Shown here one piece after another: positions 23,102 to 32,817 of a stretch of 64,000 nt of DNA. Origin of the DNA: JAVBWO01 sp036677375 (GTDB lineage Bacteria > Bacillota > Dehalobacteriia > UBA4068 > UBA4997); assembly GCA_036677375.1 (NCBI GenBank), contig JAVBWO010000011.1, forward strand, positions 1 to 64,000, read 5' to 3'. The number at the start of each line of letters is the position of its first letter. Within the stretch, counting starts at the first letter, position 1. The notes below the pieces were generated by a model that saw only the letters and a list, made by a program, of their open reading frames with translations, searched no databases and was not told the origin of the DNA. Both the position numbers and the translations under genes were made by a program.

Positions 23102-26100
23102 TTGAAACTTTTTAAATATAGCCTAACCATTTTATTGTCTGGGGTAATGTTTTTTTATATGAATCCAATTGCTCTTAGCGAAAATAACGCATCCGTTCTA
23201 CAATCTATCGGTCATACGGATACAGATACGGTAACGCTTTCCGTTGCTGCACGTACAATAACGCTTACCGTGCCTTATGCTTATATGGGAAATACTGTAG
23301 ACCTGTCTAATGGCCTGGATATTACCTATAATGAGAGTTTATACAAACACGTTGTTGCTGTGCCTGAATCGGTAGCCACCGTTCATGGCGCGGCCGTTTT
23401 ACTTACTGTGACCTATCATGGGATCAATGACGAGACGACTGCGGAAAAATCTCAAACAATTTATAGCGTGTATATTGAGCGTGGCACAGCAAAGGACCCT
23501 GCATTTTCCGGCATCATTCATAAAACCGGGGTATCTCCCGGCGCCGTTTCCTTCTCCGCCTCCGACTTTATGGCAAAGTATGAACAAAACGACGGGGAGG
23601 AATTAGATTATGTTGCCATAACCGGCAGCAACCAGTCCAAGGGCAAGCTCCTGCTTCTGGGAACCGACTATGAGCTTGGCTCCCTGATCAGTGTTTCCCA
23701 ACTGGACAAGCTTACTTTCCTGACCGCGGCAAGCGGTACGGTCTCCTATGACGTTGCCGCTTATACTGCTTCCGATACCTTCACGCCGGTGGGAACGGCA
23801 GTCTTGACCATTTCGGTATCTGCTCTTGCCGTACCAGTGGTTAACAGTGCAATGACAAAGTCCGTATCTGCCGGATTTGATGTAACCATTCCGCTTTCCA
23901 GTTTTGTAAGCTGCTGTGATTTAAAAGGCGGCACCCTCGGTTCCGTTGAAATTACCCCCACCAACACCACTTATGGCACCTGGTATGCAGGCGGCATGCC
24001 GTTCACGGGAACCACGACGCTCTCAAATGCGAGTGATAATGCGTTTGTTTTTACAGGAACCGCTGTAGGAATCGCTGCTTTTAAATGGCGAATTGCCAAT
24101 GAGGCTGGTTATTCCCAATACGGCACAGGTTCTATAACCGTATCCCCTGTTGAGCTTGTACTTACCTCTTATAAGGCTTCTTCCGATATTTTGAAAGGCG
24201 CGACCTATTCGCTGGCCGCCGCGCATTTTGGTTACTCACCGGTGTCCGCTTTCCTCAAATACGTAAAGCTTAGCACCATTCCGCCAAGCGCGGACGGTTA
24301 TCTTTGCCTTTCTACGGATCTTGCCAAAAGCGATGCCTGCGGCTACCCCGCTATTGTTGCGGGTAAAGCCTTGACCAAAGGAGCGGTCATTCCCTATGAT
24401 TATCTTAAATTTCTGCGGTTGGTAACAAAAAGTACCACCACCAGCAATTCTCTTTCGTTTACCTGGACCGCGACCGCAGACAGCGTGGCGTCTAAGGCCA
24501 CATGGGCATCTGCAGTTAGCTACACCGTGGATTTTGTAGCCGCCGGCACCGTTTCTTATGACACGGATTTGAATCTTCCCGTCACCTTTCATAGTTTGGA
24601 TTTTAGCGAGGCGTTTGACGACGCCACCGGTGAGACGCTTTCCTATGTGACTTTTACGCTCCCCGCCGCCACCAGCGGTAAGCTTTACTACAATTACGAC
24701 GCCTCCACCGGGAAGGGGACGGCGGTTGCCGCCGGCACCAAGTACTACAGAAGCGGAACCCCGGATCTTTCCAATATTGTTTTCGTCCCTGTTAACGGAT
24801 ATACTGGCACGGTAACCACTTCCTACAACGCTTACTCTTCCGACGGGGCCCATGTTACAGGTACCCTTGAGATATTGGTTTTCAACAAGCCCGGGGGGAC
24901 GGTGTACTATACAACGGATAAAAACTTCTTCGTTTCCCTGGATGCCAAGGATTTTAAGACAGCTTTTCAAAACGCCAGCGGAGCTACCCTTTCCTATGTC
25001 AAATTTTCCCTGCCATCTTCCTCTTATGGCAAGCTGTATTATCAAGACGAATCCGACTCGGATCGTGAGACTGTTTCATCCGGTACCAAATATTACGTCT
25101 ATGATTCCCCCTATCTTTCCTATGTTTATTTCATGCCGCGTAACGACTATACGGGGGATGTGAATATTTCTTTTACCGGCTATACCTCCGGCGGCACTTC
25201 GTATAAAGGGAAGCTCAAAATAAGTGTTGTCGACAGTCCTGCGGGCATCGTCATGTATTCTACCAATGCCAACAGCCCTGTTGCCCTTGACGGGGATGAT
25301 TTTGCCGAGGAGTTTCTTTCCGTAAGCGGTTCGGTCTTATCATATGTCAATTTTAAAACGGCCAAGGCTGCCAACGGGGTTTTATATTATAATTACTCCG
25401 CTTTAACCGGGAAAGGGACGGCGGTTTCCGCGTCCGCCAAATATTATTGCGGCTCTGATCCGGACCTTTCCGATCTTACCTTTGTGCCTGCTTCAGGTGT
25501 TACCGGTACGGTAACGATTCCCTATACCGTTTCCACCGCCGCCGGAACGACTTATGCCGGGAAGCTGAAAATCGCCATGGAAAAAGCTTCTGCCGGCAAT
25601 ATTACCTGTACGACGCATGTGAATTCACCTGTAACGCTGAATGCGGAACGTTTTAGCTCTCAGTTTACAGACGATACGGGGGGCACCCTTGCCTATGTCA
25701 AGTTTATCCTGCCCGCCGCATCCTATGGCAAACTGAATTATAATGGCGCCTCCGCTTCTAATGCGGCTGTTTCGGCGGATATCAAATATTACAGACGGTC
25801 AGAACCCTATCTTTCCGGCGTAACCTTTGTTCCTTATACCGATTATGTTGGAGAAGTGACCATCCCATATATTGGCTATGATACTGAGGGAGAGGCTTAT
25901 ACAGGCGATCTGATCATTATTGTTGACGGTACCCAGTTTTTCGGCGATGTAGACGGAAGCTACTCCTGGGCCAGGGAAGCCATCCAATACCTCTCTCGCG
26001 AAAGTGTGGTAAAAGGCACGGGAGACAACCGGTTTTCACCGCAAGACAATGTGTTGCGGGGCGATTTTATGCTTATGCTTTGCCGGGCTTTTGCTCTTAG

Positions 26101-26476
26101 TTCCGGCGCTTCTAATAATTTCCCGGATGTTCCCAAAGGCAGTTATTATTATAATGCCATTGCATCAGCCAAGGCTTTGGGAGTGGCCACCGGCAGCGAA
26201 GGGAATTTCTATCCGGATGAATCAATTTCTCGGCAGGATGCCATGGTCATGCTTGTACGTACCCTTGCCGCAACGGGAGATATGCTGACGCCGGGCAGCA
26301 ACAGTGCTTTGACGGCATTTTCCGATAGAAATGATATCGACGATTACGCAGTGGGCGCGACCGCCGCTCTTGTCAAGGCGGGGATTGTAACCGGCAGCGG
26401 CAATGCATTGAACCCAAAGGGAAAAATTACCAGGGCGGAGATGGCTGTCATCCTGTATCGCATCTTAACCAGATAA
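23102..26476 (+). CDS. Secreted S-layer-homology (SLH) repeat protein
   Basis: A 1124-residue secreted protein starting with TTG at 23102 (GGAGGG upstream). A signal peptide covers ~1-27 (LFKYSLTILLSGVMFFYM.. ALS). Residues ~28-475 form beta-rich, Thr/Ser/Ala-rich segments without a clear family. Residues ~480-940 contain four ~115-residue repeats, each with a YYTTD/SYDTD-like start, L(S/A)YV(K/N/T)F, LYYN and a Y-x-x-x-x-P-x-L-x-x-(V/I/L)-x-F-(V/M)-P motif. Three SLH motifs (~945-1124) with DVDGSYSWAREAIQYLSRE and GDNRFSPQDNVLRGDFMLML anchor it to the wall polymer. It is probably an S-layer or surface-associated protein; binding or enzymatic function unknown. Confidence 0.9.
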   Translation: MKLFKYSLTILLSGVMFFYMNPIALSENNASVLQSIGHTDTDTVTLSVAARTITLTVPYAYMGNTVDLSNGLDITYNESLYKHVVAVPESVATVHGAAVLLTVTYHGINDETTAEKSQTIYSVYIERGTAKDPAFSGIIHKTGVSPGAVSFSASDFMAKYEQNDGEELDYVAITGSNQSKGKLLLLGTDYELGSLISVSQLDKLTFLTAASGTVSYDVAAYTASDTFTPVGTAVLTISVSALAVPVVNSAMTKSVSAGFDVTIPLSSFVSCCDLKGGTLGSVEITPTNTTYGTWYAGGMPFTGTTTLSNASDNAFVFTGTAVGIAAFKWRIANEAGYSQYGTGSITVSPVELVLTSYKASSDILKGATYSLAAAHFGYSPVSAFLKYVKLSTIPPSADGYLCLSTDLAKSDACGYPAIVAGKALTKGAVIPYDYLKFLRLVTKSTTTSNSLSFTWTATADSVASKATWASAVSYTVDFVAAGTVSYDTDLNLPVTFHSLDFSEAFDDATGETLSYVTFTLPAATSGKLYYNYDASTGKGTAVAAGTKYYRSGTPDLSNIVFVPVNGYTGTVTTSYNAYSSDGAHVTGTLEILVFNKPGGTVYYTTDKNFFVSLDAKDFKTAFQNASGATLSYVKFSLPSSSYGKLYYQDESDSDRETVSSGTKYYVYDSPYLSYVYFMPRNDYTGDVNISFTGYTSGGTSYKGKLKISVVDSPAGIVMYSTNANSPVALDGDDFAEEFLSVSGSVLSYVNFKTAKAANGVLYYNYSALTGKGTAVSASAKYYCGSDPDLSDLTFVPASGVTGTVTIPYTVSTAAGTTYAGKLKIAMEKASAGNITCTTHVNSPVTLNAERFSSQFTDDTGGTLAYVKFILPAASYGKLNYNGASASNAAVSADIKYYRRSEPYLSGVTFVPYTDYVGEVTIPYIGYDTEGEAYTGDLIIIVDGTQFFGDVDGSYSWAREAIQYLSRESVVKGTGDNRFSPQDNVLRGDFMLMLCRAFALSSGASNNFPDVPKGSYYYNAIASAKALGVATGSEGNFYPDESISRQDAMVMLVRTLAATGDMLTPGSNSALTAFSDRNDIDDYAVGATAALVKAGIVTGSGNALNPKGKITRAEMAVILYRILTR
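24542..25920 (+). repeat. Four ~115-residue tandem repeats in the SLH protein
   Basis: Units begin at about 24542, 24891, 25237 and 25589, so the period is roughly 346-352 bp. Each carries the motifs LSYV/LAYV, a LYY or LNY turn and FVP/FMP. They are clearly diverged at both DNA and protein level, i.e. old duplications. Confidence 0.75.
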
Positions 26477-26624
26477 GCTTGATCCTTTACTGCTTTCATG
26501 CCGATAAATCGTTTCCGGCAGCGGAAGAGGCATAAAATCAATCCCTCAGCACAGGAAGCAAGCAGGTCCTGTTTCATGCCGAATGCATTAAGCCTTATTT
26601 GGATTCTATATTGCCAATTTACCA

Positions 26625-26656
26625 CAAGGCGTCTTTTCCATGGAAGAGGCGTCTTG
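26625..26656. terminator. Terminator-like hairpin downstream of the SLH gene
   Basis: CAAGGCGTCTTTTCC and GGAAGAGGCGTCTTG pair along 15 bp with three G-U wobbles in the plus-strand RNA, followed by TTGTTGTTTTGG. It lies 150 bp after the SLH stop. The remainder of the gap 26477-27068 shows nothing I can support. Confidence 0.6.
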
Positions 26657-27068
26657 TTGTTTTGGTTTTAGCCCATAGCGGCGGGTTATTTCGCAGTTTA
26701 ATGGTTAAAAGTAATTTATACAAAGTAAGGGAATAATGATAAAATAAAAATAACAAAGGAAGTCGGGGGATATGAACTTCCAAGGCATGATAAAGAGAGA
26801 TTTTGTTTAAAATAGCAAGAGCATAATCTTGCCCATGCGTGTTTTTCAATTTCACAAAAAGAAGCGCACTTAGAAATTGACAATCTTAGAAAAATATTAA
26901 ACAGGATAGTATTGTGGGAGGATATTGATAACGGAGAAATGTGGGCCGATTGATTATATTAAAAAAGCTGTCATGATGACAGATGAAAAGGAAAGCTAAA
27001 AATGAAAAGATATCAAAGACAGCATCAAGGATAGGAAGGGTATAAAAGGTATAAAGGAGGGAAATTTT

Positions 27069-28454
27069 ATGCCGTTGTCTGGAGCCTTTATTGTGCCGCA
27101 TCCGCCGTTGATCGTCCCAGAGATCGGCCGCGGGCAGGAAAAAGAGATTCAGAAAACCACTGATGCATATCGTGAAATTGCCAAAAGAATCGCGGCCTTG
27201 AAGCCGGATACTATTGTGATTTCAACGCCCCATTCCATGCTCTATGCCGATTATTTGCACATCTCCCCAGGAGAGCGGGCCGAGGGATCTTTCAAGGATT
27301 TCGGCGCTTCCGGCGTTCACATGGCGGTAGATTATGACAGTGCTTTTGTCCAAGTGTTAACAGATCTTGCCAAGCGGGAAGGCATCGATGCGGGTACTTT
27401 AGGTGAAAAGAAAAAAGCGCTTGACCATGGCGTCATGGTGCCCCTCTATTTTGTCAATCAATATTACACGGATTATAAACTGGTGCGTCTTTCTCTTTCC
27501 GGACTACTGCCACTGGTGCATTACCGTTTTGGTAAATGTGTGGCCAAAGCGGCGGAGCAAAGCGGTAAGCGGGTTGTTTTCATTGCCAGCGGTGATCTTT
27601 CCCATAAGCTGAAAGCCGACGGCCCTTACGGTTTGGCGGAGGAAGGCCCGGTTTTTGACCGCGAGGTAACCCAAGCCATGGTGCAAGGCGATTTCTTACG
27701 TTTGCTTACTTTTGAAGAAGACTTTTGTGAAGCCGCGGCGGAATGTGGCCTGCGTTCCTTTTTGATCATGGCGGGCGCGCTGGACGGAAAGGCGGTTGCG
27801 CCGGAGCTCCTTTCCTACGAGGGACCTTTTGGCGTAGGTTATGCCGTGGCGGCGTTTCCTATTGTAGGTAAGGATGAGAACCGGCGTTTCGATCAAATAT
27901 TTGAGCAGGCGGAAATGGGACGGGTGGAAAAGCGCAAAGCGGCGGAAGATGATTTTATCCAGCTGGCGCGGCAATCTCTGGAACATTATGTCAAAACCCA
28001 CCGGCATTTACCGCTTCCCGCAGGCCTTTCCGAGGAATTGCTCACGAAAAAAGCCGGCGTATTCGTTTCCTTAAAAATGGACGGCAGGCTGCGCGGCTGT
28101 ATCGGTACGATTTTGCCCACGACAAAGAACCTTGCCTCAGAGATCATACAAAATGCTGTCAGCGCCGGCACGGCGGATCCCCGATTTGGCCCGGTGCGGC
28201 CGGAGGAGCTGCCCCGTCTTGTCTATAGCGTTGATGTGCTGGGAAAGGCTGAACCCATCCAATCCATGGCGGAGCTTGATGTCAAGCGTTACGGCGTAAT
28301 TGTCAGTTCAAAGGGCAGACGCGGGCTATTGCTGCCCAATTTGACCGGCATTGACACGCCGGAGCAGCAAGTGGATATTGCATTGCAAAAAGCGGGCATT
28401 GCGCCGGGAGAAAGCTATGCGATGGAACGGTTTGAAGTGGTGAGACATGAATAG
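27069..28454 (+). CDS. Memo-AMMECR1 fusion (AmmeMemoRadiSam system proteins B+A)
   Basis: A 461-residue two-domain protein. Residues ~1-270 are a class III extradiol dioxygenase/Memo-like domain with PHPPLIVPEIGRG at the N-terminus, ISTPHSMLYADY, ALDHGVMVPLYF and IASGDLSHKL. Residues ~285-461 are an AMMECR1 domain with GVFVSLKMDGRLRGCIGT (the conserved LRGCIG signature), VSAGTADPRFGPVRPEEL and RGLLLPNLTGIDTPEQQ. In other genomes A and B proteins are separate or fused, always with the radical SAM protein that also follows here (8-bp overlap). The biochemical role of the whole system is unknown. AAGGAGGG precedes the ATG. Confidence 0.92.
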   Translation: MPLSGAFIVPHPPLIVPEIGRGQEKEIQKTTDAYREIAKRIAALKPDTIVISTPHSMLYADYLHISPGERAEGSFKDFGASGVHMAVDYDSAFVQVLTDLAKREGIDAGTLGEKKKALDHGVMVPLYFVNQYYTDYKLVRLSLSGLLPLVHYRFGKCVAKAAEQSGKRVVFIASGDLSHKLKADGPYGLAEEGPVFDREVTQAMVQGDFLRLLTFEEDFCEAAAECGLRSFLIMAGALDGKAVAPELLSYEGPFGVGYAVAAFPIVGKDENRRFDQIFEQAEMGRVEKRKAAEDDFIQLARQSLEHYVKTHRHLPLPAGLSEELLTKKAGVFVSLKMDGRLRGCIGTILPTTKNLASEIIQNAVSAGTADPRFGPVRPEELPRLVYSVDVLGKAEPIQSMAELDVKRYGVIVSSKGRRGLLLPNLTGIDTPEQQVDIALQKAGIAPGESYAMERFEVVRHE

Positions 28455-29280
28455 CAAAGCGAGGTGTGATCTTTGCCATCATCATTGCCTTCTTGCGGAA
28501 GCTGCCGTTGGCTTTTGCCGTGCCCGCAGCAACCAAGACGGCAAGATCACGGCTATCAATTATGGTTTGTTGACTTCTATCGCGTTAGACCCTATTGAAA
28601 AGAAACCTCTTTATCATTTTTACCCCGGTAGTCAGATTCTATCGGTGGGTAGCTTCGGTTGCAATTTCCGCTGTCCTTTTTGCCAAAATCATGAGATTTC
28701 CATGGCAGATATGGAAAAGGCGCAAACCAGACAGGTAAGTCCGGAAGAGCTTGTGCAAATCGCGCTTTCCCTGAAACCACAAGGCAATATTGGCATTGCC
28801 TATACCTATAACGAGCCATTGGTCGGTTACGAGTATGTCAAAGATTGCGCCGAGCTGGCGAAACAAAAGGGCTTAAAAAACGTTTTGGTGACCAACGGCT
28901 GTTTTTGTGAGGAACCCCTGCGTAATCTGCTGCCGCTGATCGATGCGTTCAATATTGATCTGAAAGCATTCCGTCAGGAATTTTACCATAAGATCGGCGG
29001 TGATCTGGAAACGGTCAAGCAGGCGATACAGCTTGCGGCGGCCCAAAGCCATGTGGAGGTCACCACGCTGATTATCCCCGGCGAAAATGACAGCGAAGAG
29101 GAGATCAAAAGCCTTTCGCGTTGGTTGGCCGCGGTGAGTCCCGATATCCCGCTGCACTTGACCAGATTTTTCCCGCGTTTTCAAATGGCAGACCAACGCC
29201 CCACCAAGGTGGCCAGCATCTATGCTTTGGCGGACATCGCTCGGGAATTTTTGCATTTTGTTTATGTGGGGAATTGCTAA
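28447..29280 (+). CDS. amrS: AmmeMemoRadiSam system radical SAM enzyme (AmrS)
   Basis: A 277-residue radical SAM protein whose start overlaps the Memo-AMMECR1 stop by eight bases. The SAM/[4Fe-4S] motif is FGCNFRCPFCQNHEIS near residue 75 (CxxxCxxC). An N-terminal CDLCHHHCLLAEAAVGFCRAR segment adds further cysteines, as in PflA-like activators. Other family stretches are KKPLYHFYPGSQILSVGSFG, YTYNEPLVGYEYV, FNIDLKAF and TTLIIPGENDSEEEI. It resembles pyruvate-formate-lyase-activating enzymes, but the substrate of this branch is not known. Obligate linkage to Memo and AMMECR1 domains suggests that all three act in one modification reaction. Confidence 0.92.
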   Translation: MNSKARCDLCHHHCLLAEAAVGFCRARSNQDGKITAINYGLLTSIALDPIEKKPLYHFYPGSQILSVGSFGCNFRCPFCQNHEISMADMEKAQTRQVSPEELVQIALSLKPQGNIGIAYTYNEPLVGYEYVKDCAELAKQKGLKNVLVTNGCFCEEPLRNLLPLIDAFNIDLKAFRQEFYHKIGGDLETVKQAIQLAAAQSHVEVTTLIIPGENDSEEEIKSLSRWLAAVSPDIPLHLTRFFPRFQMADQRPTKVASIYALADIAREFLHFVYVGNC

Positions 29281-29684
29281 AATAATGTCAAGGGGTATCT
29301 TCGCTCAGCCCCCTGATCAGATGTGTATGAGCGGCACGAACTTTTTACGAATCGTTTGAATGCCTGTTTTATGGAAATACCTGGGTTCTCTTATGTTGTA
29401 TCACTTCTAACAAAATCAGACTGTTTTATGACGGTCTGTGTTTATTTATAAGTGAAGCCCTGTTTTTTAAAATTCTACGGCCCATCTTTGCCACGGGTAT
29501 TAACAAAACACGAAAAATCTTGTATGTAAAAAAATACATTTCTATTTGTAATCATTTATTGAATTTCTCCTGATTTTGTGGTAGGATTTAATAAAAAAAT
29601 TATACAGATAAAAAATGTTGATGCTCAGCCTGAAAGACGTTTTATCAACAAAAAATACCGTTTCATATTGGAGGGAGGATTTTG
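29281..29684. other. Gap upstream of pckG with an inverted repeat
   Basis: No gene is seen. TGTTGAT (29616-29622) and ATCAACA (29644-29650) form a 7-bp inverted repeat, 35 bp before the pckG start; TTGAT half-sites are typical of Fnr-like proteins but the spacing here is 21 bp, too wide for one ordinary dimer site. GGGAGG lies just before the pckG ATG. Confidence 0.3.
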
Positions 29685-31478
29685 ATGAACTCGAACAAGA
29701 AATTACAAGCGTGGATTCAAGAAGTTGCGGATATGTGTCAACCTGATGAGATTCACTGGTGTGACGGCTCAGAAGAAGAAAATGATTTGCTTTTAAAAAA
29801 GGTTGTCGATTCCGGCGCGGCAGTGCCCTTAAATCCTGAAAAACGTCCCGGATGTTATTTATTCCGCAGCCATCCTTCGGATGTGGCACGTGTGGAAGAT
29901 AGAACCTATATTGCTTCCAAGAAACAAGAAGACGCCGGTCCGACCAACAATTGGCTTGATCCCGTGGAACTGAAAAAAACCATGACGGAATTATATACCG
30001 GCTGTATGAAGGGCCGTACCATGTATGTGATTCCTTTTTCCATGGGACCTATCGGTTCTCCCATCTCCAAGATTGGTGTTGAGATCACCGACAGTCCCTA
30101 TGTTGTTGCCAATATGCGCATCATGACCCGTGTGGGCAAAGAAGTGCTTGATGCCCTTGGGGAAGACGGCGAATTTGTCTATTGCCTGCATTCCGTAGGA
30201 GCGCCCCTGGCTGAAGGGCAAAAAGACGTGGCCTGGCCGTGTGCGCCCATGGATCAAAAATATATCAGCCATTTTCCGGAAGAAAGAACCATTTGGTCTT
30301 ACGGTTCCGGTTATGGCGGCAACGCTCTTTTAGGGAAAAAGTGCTTTGCCTTGCGTATCGCTTCGGTGCAGGCCAGGGATGAAGGCTGGTTGGCCGAGCA
30401 TATGCTGATCCTCCGCCTGACCGACCCGGCAGGCAATAAAAAATATTTAGCCGGGGCTTTCCCCAGCGCTTGCGGCAAGACCAATCTGGCCATGCTGGTG
30501 CCCACCATCCCCGGTTGGAAAGTGGAGACCATTGGTGATGATATTGCTTGGATGAAATTTGGCGCTGACGGACGCCTTTATGCCATCAATCCGGAAGCCG
30601 GCTTCTTTGGTGTTGCCCCTGGTACTTCCACGCATTCCAACCCCAATGCGATGAAGACTATAGAAAAGAATACCATCTATACCAATGTCGCCTTAACGGA
30701 TGACGGCGATATCTGGTGGGAAGGCATCGGATATGATGCGCCGGAGCATTTGATCGATTGGAAAGGCAACGACTGGACGCCCGGTTCCAAAGATCCGGCG
30801 GCTCATCCCAATGCGCGTTTTACGGCGCCGGCTTATCAGTGCCCTGTCATTGCTCCCGAGTGGGAAGACCCCGCCGGCGTGCCCATTTCCGCCATTTTGA
30901 TCGGAGGCCGCCGTCCCAATACCATCCCGCTGGTTCATGAAAGCTTTAACTGGCAGCATGGCATCTTTATGGGTTCCATTATGGGTTCCGAGATCACCGC
31001 CGCCACCATCTCTGATAATATCGGCCAAGTGCGCCGCGATCCCTTTGCCATGCTGCCTTTTATTGGTTACCATGTTTGTGATTATTTGCAGCATTGGCTG
31101 GATATCGGAACGATGACTGATGCGGATAAACTACCGAAGATTTTTTATGTTAATTGGTTCCGCAAAGATGAAAAGGGCAGATGGCTCTGGCCTGGATTCG
31201 GCGAAAACAGCCGCGTCCTCAAGTGGATTGTGGAAAGAGTTTCGGGCAAAGGCCTTGCGGTCAAGACGCCCATCGGTTATATGCCGACTCCGGAGACCAT
31301 TGATACCACAGGGCTGGATGTCAGCGAAGGCGATATGCAGGAACTGCTTCGGGTAGATCGGAAACAATGGCTGAAGGAAGTAGCTTCTATCAAAGAACAT
31401 TATGCCAAATATGGCAGCCGCCTTCCCAAAGCGATGGCAGATGAGCTTGCCGATTTGGAAGAACGCTTGCAAGCATAA
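29685..31478 (+). CDS. pckG: Phosphoenolpyruvate carboxykinase (GTP)
   Basis: A 597-residue enzyme, start at the ATG at 29685 (GGAGG seven bases upstream). It interconverts oxaloacetate + GTP and PEP + CO2 + GDP. The nucleotide-binding P-loop is GAFPSACGKTNLAML (~264-278), containing the reactive Cys; other GTP-PEPCK signatures are YVIPFSMGPIGSP, VGEPL-like HSVGAPLA, WPCAPMDQKYISHFPEER, IGDDIAWMKF and INPEAGFFGVAPGTS. Length and motifs fit the GTP form rather than the ATP form that is more usual in Firmicutes. It can run in the gluconeogenic direction or, in anaerobes, as a CO2-fixing step toward succinate. Single gene with its own terminator. Confidence 0.96.
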   Translation: MNSNKKLQAWIQEVADMCQPDEIHWCDGSEEENDLLLKKVVDSGAAVPLNPEKRPGCYLFRSHPSDVARVEDRTYIASKKQEDAGPTNNWLDPVELKKTMTELYTGCMKGRTMYVIPFSMGPIGSPISKIGVEITDSPYVVANMRIMTRVGKEVLDALGEDGEFVYCLHSVGAPLAEGQKDVAWPCAPMDQKYISHFPEERTIWSYGSGYGGNALLGKKCFALRIASVQARDEGWLAEHMLILRLTDPAGNKKYLAGAFPSACGKTNLAMLVPTIPGWKVETIGDDIAWMKFGADGRLYAINPEAGFFGVAPGTSTHSNPNAMKTIEKNTIYTNVALTDDGDIWWEGIGYDAPEHLIDWKGNDWTPGSKDPAAHPNARFTAPAYQCPVIAPEWEDPAGVPISAILIGGRRPNTIPLVHESFNWQHGIFMGSIMGSEITAATISDNIGQVRRDPFAMLPFIGYHVCDYLQHWLDIGTMTDADKLPKIFYVNWFRKDEKGRWLWPGFGENSRVLKWIVERVSGKGLAVKTPIGYMPTPETIDTTGLDVSEGDMQELLRVDRKQWLKEVASIKEHYAKYGSRLPKAMADELADLEERLQA

Positions 31479-31509
31479 AAAACCGTGATTTCAATAAAAT
31501 GTTGTGCTA

Positions 31510-31540
31510 AGCGCCTGCCGGAACATTTCCGGCAGGCGCT
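31510..31540 (+). terminator. Intrinsic terminator of pckG
   Basis: AGCGCCTGCCGGAA and its complement form a perfect 14-bp stem with a 3-nt loop, followed by a T-rich tract. The rest of the gap to 31814 shows no gene. Confidence 0.9.
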
Positions 31541-31814
31541 TCCGTTTTCATGAGTTGTCTGGTTTTTATAAGGATATTTTAAATTTCTACTTTCGTTTTG
31601 ATGTTGCTGACTCCTTAATTTCTTTTTATTTGATAAAAAAGAGTTCTCCCTTTCAGTGAAACAGTAAATGAAAAGTAGGTATACTCTTTTAGGCATGTCT
31701 ACCTAGCTCACCTTTTGGGGAAGCTCTTTTTATATGTGCCCACAGGCTAAAATTTATCAGAACTATAAGGAAGATTCGTATGACCGTTCAATGAAGAGAG
31801 CGGGTTATCTTTCA

Positions 31815-32522
31815 TTAATCGTTATGTTTTGATTTCTCTTCTTTTAAGATGATAAAGTGGTTGGAAACTTCAATAAATCCTTCCTTTTCCAAGATTTTCA
31901 TTTTTTTTGTTACGGTACTCCTGGTGGAGGAGATCATTTTTGCCAGATCCTCATGGGTAAAACGGGGAATGATCCGTGTTCCGCCCGGCACCTCGGCGCC
32001 ATGTTGATAAGAAAGCCGTATCAGCAAATTTTTAAGCTTGTAGACGGTATCACAGAAAGAAGAATCCTGTACTTGCGCCATAAAGATCCTGGCCTTGTTG
32101 GAAAGCATCAGGGAAATATAAAAATAGATCTTAGGATTGGTTTCCGTAAGATTTAAGAACAGATCAACCGGCAGTTTGTCTACTTCCACATCACTGTGAG
32201 CTTGTGTGATAACCAGGTCTTTATCACGCTGAAACAGAGTGATTTCCCCGAACAGATCCCCTTTGGTCAAAAGGAGGAGGATCTTGGTATCACCGCTGTG
32301 ATCCAAAAAATACTGCTGGACGAAGCCTTTTTTAATAAGGTAAACATAATCAGCAGGTTTGCCGCCAAATTCAATAATGGTTTTTTTCTTGAAAGCCACG
32401 GGTGTGCCTTTCCCTGCAAAGAAATGATACAGCTCATTTCTGTAGGCGGCGCACACGGATTTTTCAGGGATGATCGTACTGATAATGCTCCCCCCTTTTT
32501 TGTACAAAACCAAAGAAGCCAT
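31815..32522 (-). CDS. Crp/Fnr family regulator (CprK-like subgroup)
   Basis: A 235-residue regulator: effector domain (~15-140, with KKTIIEFGGKPADYVYLIKK and LLLLTKGDLFGEITLFQRD), long dimer helix (~145-170) and winged helix with THEDLAKMISSTRSTVTKKM (~192-211). It lacks an N-terminal Cys cluster. By overall look it resembles regulators such as CprK of halorespirers, which sense small aromatic effectors; that is a loose comparison. It is divergent from the creatininase-symporter operon (295 bp between start codons), and a CRP-like palindrome at an activator position in that gap makes it the likely regulator of that operon. Confidence 0.85.
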   Translation of the reverse strand: MASLVLYKKGGSIISTIIPEKSVCAAYRNELYHFFAGKGTPVAFKKKTIIEFGGKPADYVYLIKKGFVQQYFLDHSGDTKILLLLTKGDLFGEITLFQRDKDLVITQAHSDVEVDKLPVDLFLNLTETNPKIYFYISLMLSNKARIFMAQVQDSSFCDTVYKLKNLLIRLSYQHGAEVPGGTRIIPRFTHEDLAKMISSTRSTVTKKMKILEKEGFIEVSNHFIILKEEKSKHND

Positions 32523-32697
32523 AAAAAGCCTTACCTTAATGTCCGGTTTTTCTTGCCTGTTCCGGCTTCCGATTATTAAATGGTTAAAAAGGGCATCTAC
32601 GGCAGTAGAATTTCGATACTTTTCTTATAATTTATACTACATTCTTGCTGAATGCAATAGCAAGAAGCGATAAAAAATAAATTATCAGTAAATTGCG

Positions 32698-32723
32698 AAT
32701 AATGTGTTTTGCGACACATTATT
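32698..32723. promoter_or_regulatory. CRP-like palindrome at class II position upstream of the creatininase operon
   Basis: AATAATGTGT-N6-ACACATTATT is a perfect 10+10 bp inverted repeat containing TGTGT-N6-ACACA, very close to the CRP/Fnr-family consensus TGTGA-N6-TCACA. A -10-like TATAAA (32738-32743) puts the palindrome centre near -40, the class II activator position. A run of nine T follows, so it could also act as a terminator for leftward-to-right readthrough. Confidence 0.6.
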
Positions 32724-32817
32724 TTTTTTTAGTTCATTATAAAATAAAACAAAGTCCGGATTACATTATCTTACTTATTGTGATGAAATATCAATTTTGC
32801 GGAGGTGCAAGGAAAAA

